From: Diphasiastrum complanatum
Taxonomy: Eukaryota; Streptophyta; Lycopodiopsida; Lycopodiales; Lycopodiaceae
Direction: 5' to 3'
Assembly (NCBI GenBank): GCA_029204225.1
Contig: CM055097.1
Span: 63,671,662-63,735,661 of the forward strand
DNA length: 64,000 nt
Position numbers and translations under genes: made by a program. Each line of letters opens with the position of its first letter. Positions within the stretch are counted from its first letter, which is position 1. The notes beneath the pieces were generated by a model. The model ran no database searches. It was given only the letters and a program-made list of their open reading frames with translations, and was not told where the DNA came from. This document shows positions 11,247 to 20,933 of this stretch, one piece after another.

Positions 11247-12730
11247 TGGATGCTACTAAAGCTCTTCAACTGCACAGAGATCAACAAACAGTTGAAAGAC
11301 AAAAGTTTGCCAAGCATCGAAAGAAATGTTTGGAATGTCCACAAAAATATTTGGGACTTGTTATTGATGGCATGGATCAGAAGAAAACAATGTTGCCTCA
11401 TTTTGTCAAAGTGCCCAAATATTTGAACGAGGCAGATTTTATTCAGGTTTATCTCGTTGGAGCACTTGTGTTTAATGGCATTTTGGAGTCCAAGGTCTTT
11501 TTTAACTATCCCAATGTTCGAAATGATCCAAATTTGACGATCACCATTGTACATAAGATAATTTGCAAATTTGGTGAAAATCTTCCAAATATACTTTATT
11601 TGCAGCTTGACAACACTGCTAGGGAAAATAAAAATCAAATTGTTTTGGCATACTTGTCTATGCTAGTGGAGAAAATTTTTTTCAAAAAAGTAAAATTAGG
11701 ATTTTTGTTGGTAGGACATACCCACGGTCAAATTGATCAAATGTTTAGTTGCTTTTCTAAGAGATTGAGATGCAAGAAAGCATTTTCATTACCAGTGCTT
11801 CAAAGCATTGTTGAGGAATTGTATGTGCCAAAGCCAAACGTGTCATTAATCAGACATACATATGATTTTCGTGATTATGTTAAGGCGTCCAACGAAACAG
11901 AGCGATGCGTAGCTAATATTAATGCTATTAGCTTTCAGCACCAGTTTAAAATCAAATGTAACGAATCAGGCATTATATTATTATGGGGCAAACTATTTTC
12001 AAATTCAGTTTTGTGGCTACCTCTTAAGGAGTTCGATTTTTGCTTAACATTCCATCGACTCAAATCAAGCTTGTTGTGTTGTCTCCCTTGAAGTCCTTGC
12101 TAGAAGAACAAAAGGCGCAAAGAGAACATCGTGAGATTGATCCATTTGCCTCATTAAATTTTTTGGAATCAAGTATTCAAGCAGCTTATCATTTTTTTGA
12201 TGAGTTTGATCAGCATTGGTGGATGGACTTTTTTGAGGAACAAAAAATCAGTTTGCTCAATCTCGAACATACATCAACAACTGATGAATTTCATTGGCCT
12301 CATAAATTAGGAACATCAACTACGACTGTCGAACCTTCAGATCTTCCTCGAGATAATAATTTCCTGCAGCTTGTGCAAGGTGAGGAACGTGAAATTTATG
12401 TGGGCTCAAGGAAGAATAGGCAAAGTGTAAAAGCTGCAAAAATGAAATGACGCGTTGATTTGAATGAAATCCAAATTGGAAGCCTTGTTGCACTTCTAGC
12501 TTCAGAAAACAATGAAGGACATCCATTTTGGATTGCCAAAGATTTGGTGAGGTGTTGCTATGATGGATCCTTTTGCTGGTTATCTACTTTATATACATAC
12601 AAAAGAATCCACTCAAAAAGTTTCACAAACTTCTCAAATGATCTAGTACCTTTCCAAGCTATCTTTTTGAGGAGTGAGAAAAATTGGCAAAAATCTAGCT
12701 TGGCAATTTTATGTCTTTTATGTTTGTGAG
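11247..12730 (+). pseudogene. DUF7869-type protein, core and C-terminus, broken
   Basis: The exon opens after a TTTTCAG acceptor and reads for about 280 residues. Key stretches are GLVIDGMDQKKTMLPH, then LQLDNTARENKNQIVLAYL and FLLVGHTHGQIDQMFSCFS. The D-N-x-x-R-E-N-K-N and G-H-T-H-x-x-I-D-Q motifs are the hallmark I remember for the DUF7869 family, found in ferns and various animals and protists; the acidic and histidine residues hint at an RNase H-like nuclease fold, but that is inference. A frame change near 12,000-12,035 moves into a second frame (12040-12450). A TGA at 12448 follows, and the same frame goes on to IQIGSLVALLASENN and GHPFWIAK, a typical C-terminal end for these proteins. 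One frameshift and one internal stop make it a probable pseudogene. The N-terminal half is not visible upstream on this strand. Confidence 0.6.
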
Positions 12731-13490
12731 TACATTTCACATGTGTGAAGCATGTTCCCACATGTGTAAAATAGTTTATCATAGATTTCGGGATTTCATA
12801 AAGTTTTTATGTCAAGCTTCATTGTGTAGAGTTGTGATAGGGCCAAAAATTGGCATAGATGGCGAATTGGCAAAATCCACATGTAATGTCTCTATTGAGC
12901 CAAAAGTGAGTCATGATGCAATCTCGAGCTAGATAGGCACATGAATAGGGTTTTGACACTTGTAATAAAGTAATTTTATGAGTGATGGAGTCAAAGGTCG
13001 TTTTTGGTCAAGGGGTCCAATAGGAATTAAGAACTCTTCAAGAGGGGTCCAATAAGATTAAGGAGGTGATGATTAGGGGTCCAATAAAATTGAGGAGGCT
13101 ATGATTAGGGGTCCAATAGCATGCAAGGAGGGATCTCCACAAACTCTATATGTACTTCTCCTTATGATCATTATGTAAGTTGAGCTTTTGAGTCAATCTT
13201 TATATGGTGAGACTTGCTTGTTCCCCGAGTTGAATTAGCTCTATTCTCTCTCTACTTGAGGAAAGGAGCTTAATTTTACTTAGTTTTTTCAAGAATCACT
13301 TCCTCTCATGTGTATGTACTTTGGTCATCAACAAATGCATCCATCTTTGCCTCTATGCCTTCGTTTTTTTATGTAGATCTTCGAATTCAATCTAGCATCC
13401 ATCAACAAGTGCATAAGCTTGCTTAGGAGATCATTCACACACTTTAGGGCATTTCCACACGTGTGAAAATTCATAGAAGAATCATCCTTA
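12731..13490. other. non-coding, possible old Copia LTR/leader
   Basis: No gene. It carries TTCACATGTGTGAAG at about 12736, a second CACATGTG at about 12752 and CACACGTGTG at 13456-13465, all close to the TTCACACGTGTGAA palindrome in the LTR of the intact Copia element at 38.8-45.3 kb. A 32-bp tandem array lies at 13011-13138. Position just upstream of a Copia protease fragment suggests decayed LTR and leader, but no ends were found. Confidence 0.4.
13011..13138 (+). repeat. 32-bp tandem repeat, four copies
   Basis: AGGGGTCCAATA starts at exactly 13011, 13043, 13075 and 13107, a constant 32-bp period. The remainder of each unit (a variant of AGGAGGCTATGATT) is partly conserved. Constant spacing despite drift indicates tandem duplication. 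Confidence 0.9.
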
Positions 13491-14068
13491 ATGGCATCCA
13501 AGTCAACACCATCATCCAAATCCAACACAAGAGAAGTCTGGTGGATTGATAGTGGGGCTAGCTCCCACATGACTTTCCAAAAGGACTACTTTTCCACTCT
13601 ACTCTCTTATGATGTTAAAAAGTTTATTTTTATAGCTAGTGATCAAGAGTGTAGGATAAGTGGTGTAGGTACTATTCCATTGTACTTGGGATCATCCAAA
13701 AGGATGAATCTTGAAAATGTCCTTTATGTACCAACTATCACTATGAACTTGTTGAGTGTTGGCCAATTAATGGATAATGGCCTTGATGTACAATCTAAGC
13801 ATGGAGTTTGTTCCATCTTGAAGAATGATGCTTGCATAGCTAAAGGATTTAAGCAAGGTAGATTGTTTAAATTAGATGCTAATGTGGAAATGGAGAGTGT
13901 AACATGGCAAAGGAGGAGATCACCAAGGTGAGCTATGGCACAAGAGGTTGGGCCACCCCAACTTCAAAGCTATGGAATCAATGTGTGCAAAGGAGCTTGC
14001 ACTTGGCCTCCCCAAGAATTTGTCAAGATGTGGCAAGCAATGTGAGGCTTGTAGCCTTGCATGCATGA
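13491..14068 (+). pseudogene. Ty1/copia protease and pre-integrase fragment
   Basis: The open piece to 13931 contains VWWIDSGASSHMT, the retropepsin active-site region (D-S-G) of Copia polyproteins, followed by LENVLYVPTITMNLLSVGQL and GRLFKLDA, the protease-to-integrase linker. After a frame change near 13925 another frame continues with HKRLGHPNFKAMESM and a C-x-x-C pair (CEAC), the HHCC zinc finger of integrase. It stops abruptly near 14068, where unrelated Gypsy sequence begins. It resembles the intact element at 40.7-44.6 kb closely enough to be the same broad Copia group. Gag, integrase core and reverse transcriptase are missing. Confidence 0.85.
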
Positions 14069-14125
14069 AGGAGTTTTGGTTAAGGTCTAGATTATTTTGA
14101 AGACTTATTTAAAAGAATTCCTTTA

Positions 14126-14269
14126 GAACTCGAAGGTATACTTAATACGAGAACCAAACAATTGCGATATCAAGAGGTTATCAAGCATCTGGTTTGTTGG
14201 AAGGGGCATTTTGATGATGACTCGAATTTTGGGAAATTAGAGGTTAATCTTAAGGACAGTTGTTCTTGA
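14126..14269 (+). pseudogene. Ty3/gypsy chromovirus C-terminus (chromodomain)
   Basis: A 47-residue frame reads ILNTRTKQLRYQEVIKHLV, then CWKGHFDDDSNFGKLEV and a stop. This matches the chromodomain tail of plant chromoviruses (R-T-x-x-L-R...EYLVKWKG...TWE), which directs integration to marked chromatin. The aromatic cage position usually W (TWE) is F here. It lies immediately before a purine tract and LTR start, as expected for the end of pol. Everything upstream of it is missing and replaced by Copia sequence, so only the 3' end of the element remains. Confidence 0.7.
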
Positions 14270-14312
14270 CTGTAAGTTTTGAGGACATAACTAAATTAAG
14301 CCTGGGGAAGAA

Positions 14313-15010
14313 TGTCATGACTTTAAATGGATTGGACCATTAGGGGGTACCTTAGACATAGGGGATGGACCTAACTTTGATAATAGGTGAATAGGACCTT
14401 GTGGAGTGATGACCACACGATGCAGAACTAGCATGTGTATTGCACACATGCCTTGGGTGTGGATGTGCGCACACATATTATACTTTTGCAGGGACCTCAA
14501 ATGGTGTGTAATAGCTATATGCATGATGAGGACTACCAATAGTAACTAAAGTTGAAATTAGCATGCAGAAGGGTGGCATGGACACATGCATATGCACCCT
14601 AGGAGATACATACCCTAATAGAGGCTCTCCCTCCTCACTGTTGACTTTCAACTTTTGGCTACAAGTACTCTCCTCCTCATTAGCATTCACAAGCCTTAGC
14701 TTGGGCGTGAAGCTTCTGTGTATTGATCTCAAGCTTCTATATTGATTGGTTTGGTTTGGCTCCATAACGACCAAGTTGCAAGGAGTGACGTGATATGTGC
14801 ACATTTTAGGGGCAATTGCATTTGCATTTTGGTTTGTAGTGATAGATAAAACCTTCAATCTCAGCTTTCCATATGCTTATTGTACTAGGTACAATTGAAT
14901 ATCATAGTTCTCAAATATAATACTCCTTGTAACCAACATGTGTGTGTGTGTGTGTTGGTTGTATAGGAAGCCATTCTTAAAAAATGCTAGTTTTGGGTGT
15001 CGATATTCTG
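14313..15010 (+). mobile_element. probable 3' LTR of the chromovirus
   Basis: The purine-rich stretch GGGGAAGAA at 14304-14312 directly precedes TGTCATGACTT at 14313. That is the polypurine-tract-to-LTR arrangement, and LTRs of plant chromoviruses often begin TGTCA(C/T)GAC. The 3' limit is not certain; a (TG)n run lies at about 14938-14956 and no matching 5' LTR is in the window, so the end given is approximate. Confidence 0.45.
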
Positions 15011-15584
15011 ATATTTGGACAACAATCCTAGTTAGTTGACTATATCCACAAAAAATTACTTAAGACTCTATACTAATTGATGTTTAGATATTATCCAATT
15101 CAAATTAGAGAAATTTATGATATAAATCTCTTTTCTTAGTGGTAACACAAGAATAGGACAGTTAGATGAAAAAGGAAGAATATTGAAATGATATAAAATA
15201 TCAATGAACCTCAAATCCAAATCTTCAAACAAATAATGGAAATTCAAGTGGGATCCACCTAAAATCCTCCCTAAGCTTCCAAATTCATTGGCATTATCTC
15301 TTTATATAAGTTTAAATATTGAAAGGCATATAATCTTGATGTCTTGATTTTGACATATAACTATTTACATGCTCTCAGATTGCATTCAATATGAACACAC
15401 ATTCATGGCACTCAAGAATTATTTTAATCTAAGAAATGGCAAATAATTTACTTATTCTATAGGTGCAAGTGGCAATTGATAAGATATCTCCCCAAAGTAG
15501 AGATAAAGATGCAACTCAAAATAGGCCATTTTGCTATAACAAGAACTATTGGATCAGATAAAGTAATATCTCAACTATAGATCG

Positions 15585-15824
15585 TTTAACAAGATTTGAA
15601 GTAAAACCCCAAACATTGGGAGGAAAAAAAACTTGAACTAAGAGAGGCAAGACAAAGGCTTTTCTCATCTTTCTTTCTAAAGCTAATGAACTATGTAAGT
15701 TAAGGCTTTGGAGAGCCATTAAAGCATTTGAAGCCAAGCTCATGAACTTGCATGAATTGAATCGTAGTGATATTGACAATAATCGTGCACGTGTTAAGGC
15801 AATGCAAAAAGTAGGCCCTTTATA
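15585..15824 (+). other. possible coding remnant, unassigned
   Basis: A plus-strand frame with one internal TGA reads FEVKPQTLGGKK, then KAFLIFLSKANELCKLRLW, RAIKAFEAKLMNLHELNRS and RARVKAMQKVGPL. The charged, helical composition is more protein-like than its surroundings, but I recognise no family. It could be part of a gag or an exon of a lost gene. Confidence 0.25.
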
Positions 15825-15859
15825 GAATATAGATGTTGCTTCAAGCATCGTCATCTAAA

Positions 15860-16785
15860 GACACAAGATAATTTCTTTCAAATTCACATTTCTGGGTGTG
15901 TTTCTTTATCTAGTACAAAAATATTCATTATTATTGTCAATGTATGAACATAACTTCACATTCATATGGGAAATTCGACATAACATATCCCACAAATGTA
16001 CTCTTGGCTTAGTGCTCCTTTCTGTTTCAAGTCCACACAAGTGCAAACATGAATACAAGACCCAAAAAGCTCCTAGGTCTTGAACCCATAATTTGAAAAA
16101 CAAAAAAAAAAGACTTAACACCAAGCACTCTTGATGGCCTCATCACTATCCAAGATAACTTGTTATCTTAATTTTGAAAGGATCCTTATATTCTTGGAAA
16201 GATCTGAGTGCTGCTCAAGAGCTAGAGGACAACCATCAACAACACATCAACAACAAAGAAACAAGAAACACTAAATTGAAACCAACAACATAGAACTTAG
16301 GTTCGTTGTAAAGAGGAGCATGTAAAGAGGAGGAACAACGAGTGACAAGCCAAAATCTGCTGAAAACAAAGTGAGCTCCTTTGCAATCATCCACTATAAG
16401 AATTTTTTGATTAGATCAATTTTAAACATATAAAAACTCCTGGTAAAAAGGTGTAGTTGAGCACAACTTCATGTCCTTTGACTAATGCATAAACATCATT
16501 GATATGAAAAGAGCAGAAGAAGCATGTCCTACCTCTTAGTTTTTGGTACATATTTCAAGTTAGAAAACCTCTTATAGACAAAGCTTAGAAGAACATGTAC
16601 ATTCATGAAATTTGAGCTGCAATATAGGATAATTTGCTGAGCAACCATCAGCCTTCATTAAAACGTATATCAATTAGAGATACGAGAAACCTAAAGAGAT
16701 GATCTATAAGGCTTAAAAATAGAGTTATACGTGAATAGGTTATTTGCCTAGCTTCTCATAAGTAAAGTTGAAAAAGTGTACTGCT
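15860..16785. other. region downstream of the VQ gene, no gene seen
   Basis: Ordinary AT-rich sequence. It should contain the 3' UTR and poly(A) site of the VQ gene at its right end (that gene reads leftwards), but I could not pick out a convincing signal. Confidence 0.4.
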
Positions 16786-16790
16786 TCCTA

Positions 16791-18206
16791 TTAATCTGCT
16801 GGAGAAAGCCATGAATCTACTATGTGAGGAGAAGCTGTCCTATTATTAATAGAGTTGATGTCCACATCAGTTGCCCCATGAAGATGATCTAACATGGATT
16901 TCTGATAAAATTGATCTTCCGAGCAACCCGTGTCCTTTGATACGGAAACCGGTCTGATCTTGGAAAGATCATTAAAACTGATGTTTCTCAGGCTTTTATC
17001 TGCTTTTGAATCCCAAAAATGAGATTCATCGGCTGGCAAAGATGGAGCTTGATCTTTTGCGGACAGTAGAGCTATCGCCTCTGAGTAACCAAGGGGCTGA
17101 AAGATAGATGGGGAATTCAATTGCTTTGTGGAGTCTTCGGAGATTTTATCAAAATCCATAGTTGACTTGGGCTGATCTAATTCCAGCTGCTGAGACTCTG
17201 ATGACTGTTTCAACGTAAAGGAAAATGGTGTTACCTCGTTGGATTGTAGTATATCTCCGTACGTGTACGCTTGCGAGGTATGAGCAAGAGAGGTAGGATT
17301 TTCTGTCTGTAGCAATGCCCGATCAAGCATGGATAGTCCTGGGATAGAGCTCTGGCCAGGAAAGGCTGCAGAAGTCGACTGGGGTCTGACTAGCCCACCA
17401 AGGTGGGAGCCAAGCTGCTCAAACCTGCTGCGCGGCAAAGAAGGTGAGAAGAAAGGTGATGCGGGAATGCCTGTGAGTTGTTGTACCATCGCTCGAAAAT
17501 TGTTAGAGTCAGCCTCTAGGATGGTTGTTGGAGGTCGGCGAGACGCCCTGGTTCGCTTCTTGCCCACTCTTTTGCCTCCTGCCCCAAGAGAAGTAGGTGT
17601 ATCCAGAGCTGAAGTTTTGGATGAAGGTGGAGTTCCTATGGCTGTTGATGCCACACAATGAGAGTCTACGAACTCCGGTCTGCATGCTCCTGAAGCTGTC
17701 ATAGCCACCTTCTTGTTTAAGTTATGCATGCCAAGGGATGCCTGAAAATCAACATTGTTTTTGAAGTCGCTCTGTCTTACAGTAGAAGTAGATGTTAGTA
17801 TTGCATTGCCGCGGGCATTTGAAAAGTCACCTACAGACTGAGATGTGCTTTCCATCTCAAGAACAGATGAGGCTGGGCCCTCCTTTAGACTAAAGGATTG
17901 TGACACGAACGAAGTATTTGTTGAAACGACTTGCTTCTCCGAGAAGCCGATGAAAGGGTGCAGATTGGTATCTTCCGGGAGGCAATCTGCAAGAGCATCG
18001 ATGAGAGATTTAGACAAAAGACGCGATTGAGAGGTTGAGTTGAAATTTGTTAACTTTGGATTCTTGGGGGTCAGTTCTTTCTGTAAAGCTTGAATAAGAG
18101 CGTCCGCATCACGCTGGGGACCTTGAGCAAGACACATATCTTCTGCCAATTTCGTGTAGAGAAAGTCTTCTTGGAGGGATGGCAGCTTTGATCTCCATGC
18201 TGCCAT
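16791..18206 (-). CDS. VQ-motif protein, 471 residues
   Basis: An intact reading frame encodes a Ser/Thr-rich, largely disordered protein. A basic stretch KRVGKKRTRASRRPPTT (about residues 212-228) leads to the plant VQ motif FRAMVQQLTG at residues 237-246 (bases 17469-17498), followed by IPASPFFSPSLPRSR. The K/R-x-S-RRPPTT...NNFRAMVQ-x-x-TGIP context is that of land-plant VQ proteins of the VQ4/VQ9/VQ22-like type, which bind WRKY transcription factors through the VQ helix and often are MAP-kinase substrates in defence and stress signalling. Several SP/TP sites, such as GTPPSS and LDTPTS, fit phosphorylation. The basic run is a likely nuclear signal. Residue L in VQxLTG is common alongside F. 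The length is at the upper end for the family. The ATG at 18206 is preceded by CTTTCTAG, a likely acceptor of a 5' UTR intron, which supports this start. This is the only apparently functional host gene in the window. Confidence 0.9.
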   Translation of the reverse strand: MAAWRSKLPSLQEDFLYTKLAEDMCLAQGPQRDADALIQALQKELTPKNPKLTNFNSTSQSRLLSKSLIDALADCLPEDTNLHPFIGFSEKQVVSTNTSFVSQSFSLKEGPASSVLEMESTSQSVGDFSNARGNAILTSTSTVRQSDFKNNVDFQASLGMHNLNKKVAMTASGACRPEFVDSHCVASTAIGTPPSSKTSALDTPTSLGAGGKRVGKKRTRASRRPPTTILEADSNNFRAMVQQLTGIPASPFFSPSLPRSRFEQLGSHLGGLVRPQSTSAAFPGQSSIPGLSMLDRALLQTENPTSLAHTSQAYTYGDILQSNEVTPFSFTLKQSSESQQLELDQPKSTMDFDKISEDSTKQLNSPSIFQPLGYSEAIALLSAKDQAPSLPADESHFWDSKADKSLRNISFNDLSKIRPVSVSKDTGCSEDQFYQKSMLDHLHGATDVDINSINNRTASPHIVDSWLSPAD

Positions 18207-18586
18207 TAGCCCTAGAAAGCAGATACAGTCTTACTTTAAAAAACCCAACATCTTTTCCTCTTCTCACATGAATTCAGCTAGTCAAACCAACTATACGAAC
18301 AATAGAACAAGCCACTAAGAACTCCAAGCACAAGTCCTCATCCGGATCATCGTCTTGCAAAGATCACTAAATCAACGAGAAAATAGATCAACAATGTTGA
18401 ATTTCTGAATTAAACTAGAAGTGCATCATACTACTGCCATAACATCAAGAGTCTCTGTCTGGGAGAACTGCTGTTGTAGGTTGCAACAGGAAACTCCTTG
18501 CAATACTCTTAGTAAAGAGGCCACGAGGTCATAATATTGATCAGAGAAAGAGAGGGAAAGAAGAGCGAGATAGAGATAGAGAAAGA

Positions 18587-18628
18587 GGGGGGTGGCCGGG
18601 GGGGGCGGTGGGGGGGGCGGGGGCGGGG
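18587..18628 (+). promoter_or_regulatory. G-quadruplex-prone tract in VQ leader
   Basis: At least four runs of four to eight G separated by one to five bases lie on the plus strand, which is the template strand of the VQ gene. This satisfies the usual G3+N1-7 rule for quadruplex formation. The position, about 380-420 bp upstream of the start codon, places it in the 5' UTR, its intron or the promoter. Confidence 0.65.
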
Positions 18629-19308
18629 ATACCGTGGCACTTGGGGCTTCACTGAAGCTACACACATCAACGTTCTCTCATCAATACACGTATCGGCAAT
18701 ATTTGCTTCATCAATCAATCAATCAATCAATTATCTGCAGATTCTAACCAGAAAAAGTGCTGAAACTCTGACAGGATAGGTGCCGACCACCATAACTTTA
18801 CGATGCTGCTCCCTCGGATAATGCATAAATGTGCAGAGCTGCGATGATTGATATCCCCTCACCCCGCCTCGCAAGAAGGCAGCAGCAGGTTAGCAAGGCA
18901 GCAGCAGCAGGAGGAGGTAGCAGGTACGGGTGGGGTAGAAGCAGACGAAGAAGAAGAAGCTGCTGCTGATGAAGATGACGACGATGCAGCAGATACCGAA
19001 GAAGATAGAGAGCAAAAAGCAAGCAGGTGTGGCAAAGATGGCGAGATGAACGCGTTGAAGCAGCGATCACGACCGCCCGCGTCTTACAAACGTCTCTTCC
19101 TCTCACCTACACCCTCCTTCTCTCCACCCCCCCTTCCTCTCTCTCCCTCCCTCGCTCTCTCTCTCTCTCTCTCTCGCGCAGTCACACCATCGCTCTAGCC
19201 TATCGCCATCGCTTCTCTTTATTTTATTTCTTTCTCTCTCCTCGCTTTTGGACACGTCCACGGCGAGCCCGCAGCAAAAATATTTTACTCACCCCACTTG
19301 GATGCAAT

Positions 19309-19334
19309 CCACGTGTCCATATTACCACGTGTCA
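19309..19334. promoter_or_regulatory. paired G-box/ABRE elements
   Basis: CCACGTGTCC at 19309-19318 and CCACGTGTCA at 19325-19334 are two CACGTG cores 16 bp apart. Other ACGT cores occur nearby (GACACGTCCA at 19251-19260, GGACGTGGC near 19356, CACGACGTC near 19412). Paired ACGT elements are classic binding sites for bZIP and bHLH factors in abscisic-acid, light and stress responses. About 1.1 kb upstream of the VQ start, they fit a stress-responsive promoter. Confidence 0.6.
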
Positions 19335-20087
19335 GTCTAACGATTTGATTCGGTGGACGTGGCGAGATATCCACCGTGGGATGGGCGGAAAGGTTATTAA
19401 GAGACGGGTCCACGACGTCGCGCCTCAAAGCTAGAGGGCGGGGTAATAGAGCAGGTGTTATGCTCTGCGTCCTGCTGATGCCGTATCAACGTCAGCAGAA
19501 GCTTCCGCCGGGTCTTTGGCTGACTTTCTCACTTGACGGGCCCTCTCCTTTTCCAGGTGAAGAGCGACGTTTTCCTTCACTCCACGGCTTCGTATGTTGC
19601 CCTTCCAGCTGTGAAGAGCTGAAAAGATCTTGAGCTTCAATTGAAGTTTGACATTGTTTTTTTAAGCCTTTCTAAATTTAACACCCTTGGTGCATTTATT
19701 CATACATTCATTCATACTAAAAGGTAGTAGTTACATTGATGAAAAAGATATATACACCTCGAAGGCCCCGAAGGAAAATATTAAACGAAAGTAAGCTCAA
19801 ACAAGAGCGAAGTTAAGATTAATTCAAATCCTGGCATTAAAAATAAAAGTGCATAAACTATGATGATGTCATTGGGAGTCTGCCAACTGACTGCAGCAGA
19901 TCAAAAAAGCACTCCCAGAAGGACAGCGGAGGAGGTGGATAGCAAGAGCATCAATAGGGTGACCACAAACACACCTGGAGAGACCCAAGACCGAAGGATG
20001 AGATAGCCCCAGGAGAAGACGAAGAGCAGTGGTGAAAATGGCTTTAGGTACACTTGGACCATTGCCCTAAAAGTTGCTATTATGTAT

Positions 20088-20160
20088 AGGGGAAGGCCCC
20101 GGCCCTTCCGGGCCCAAGGCCTTGAAATGGGAAAGGCCTGAGGGCGGGGGCCTTCCCCCA
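20088..20160. repeat. GC-rich inverted repeat
   Basis: The arms GGGGAAGGCCCC..GGCCC (left) and GGGCGGGGGCCTTCCCC (right) are complementary over most of their length, and inner AAGGCCTT/AAAGGCCT words also pair. It could be a foldback element or the tips of a small inverted-repeat transposon. The GC content contrasts strongly with the AT-rich flanks. Confidence 0.6.
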
Positions 20161-20915
20161 AGTAAAGCATGTAAAAAATTTTCACTTTTGAAATTTTTTA
20201 TGGAAGTCAGTTTTTACATAATGTCTTTGGAATTTTCAGTTGTTGCGTCAAATTTTTTACGGCTGTTTTTGCAAAATTTACTGAATTTTTTACAGTAAGT
20301 AAAATTTGCTTACATAAGGTAGTAATTTTTTTGTTACAGTAAGTGAATGTTTTTTACATTATGTAATAAGCCTTTATTGTTGGTAAAAACATCTATCATT
20401 TTTACCTGTGGTAAAACAATTTTTTAGGAGGAGCCTTACACTCTGTAAGGTTCCTCTGATGTGTGAAGTTGCTACAGCTGTCATATTCTTCCAATTAAAG
20501 TTACCTCAAAATACATAGGAAATTTTTTTAGGGTGCTTTATGATAAAGCATCTCCTTTATTTTGAGGTTATTTCACTCGCACCCACAAATAGGAACTTAT
20601 GACCCAAGAGAAGGGCATTATGCCACGGGTTGAAGCTCTTGGCCCTTGGGTGCCATCCTAAGTAGGGTGGAAAGCCCAAGAAGACTAAGACGTTCACCAT
20701 ACTACCTAAGAGAGGTTTTTTTCAACAGTTATTACCTTTTTTTTACTAAACATTATATTTATGTGGACAACCATTGTGTGGTTGCCACATGTCACATGTA
20801 AATATCCACCAGATTCTACATGGCAGCCACTCATTGGTTGTCCACATGCAAATTTTGACATAATACCAACTGCTTAGGTGTGAATCTTAAAAATAAGCAA
20901 TAGAGTGAATGATAT

Positions 20916-20933
20916 GAGCGGCAACGACGCCAA
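20916..20933 (-). promoter_or_regulatory. tRNA primer-binding-site-like sequence
   Basis: The minus strand reads ACA then TTGGCGTCGTTGCCGCTC. The match to the common Gypsy primer-binding site is 12-14 of 18, after a possible LTR end in CA. One mutated site without defined LTR ends is weak evidence. Confidence 0.3.

Larger units (their letters stand above)
18207..19440 (-). promoter_or_regulatory. 5' leader and promoter region of the VQ gene
   Basis: Upstream of the VQ start (to the right) the sequence changes to much higher GC. Features in order are a probable 5' UTR intron acceptor at 18212-18220, a GA-rich stretch at 18540-18590, a G-run tract at 18587-18628, a (TCAA)5 run at about 18710-18731, GCAGCA and GAAGAA trinucleotide runs at 18880-18985, and a (CT)n at about 19156-19174. 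On the sense strand of the gene these are CT- or GA-rich leader sequences common in plant 5' UTRs. No clear TATA box was identified, so the transcription start is not fixed. Confidence 0.5.

Noticed and set aside
17329-17661. Plus-strand reading frame of 110 residues inside the VQ gene
   Set aside because: It is antisense to the VQ coding sequence and has no features of its own.
18798-19198. Overlapping reading frames upstream of the VQ gene on both strands, acidic or Leu/Gln-rich
   Set aside because: They derive from GCA and GAA trinucleotide runs in the leader/promoter; no domain, and mutually overlapping.
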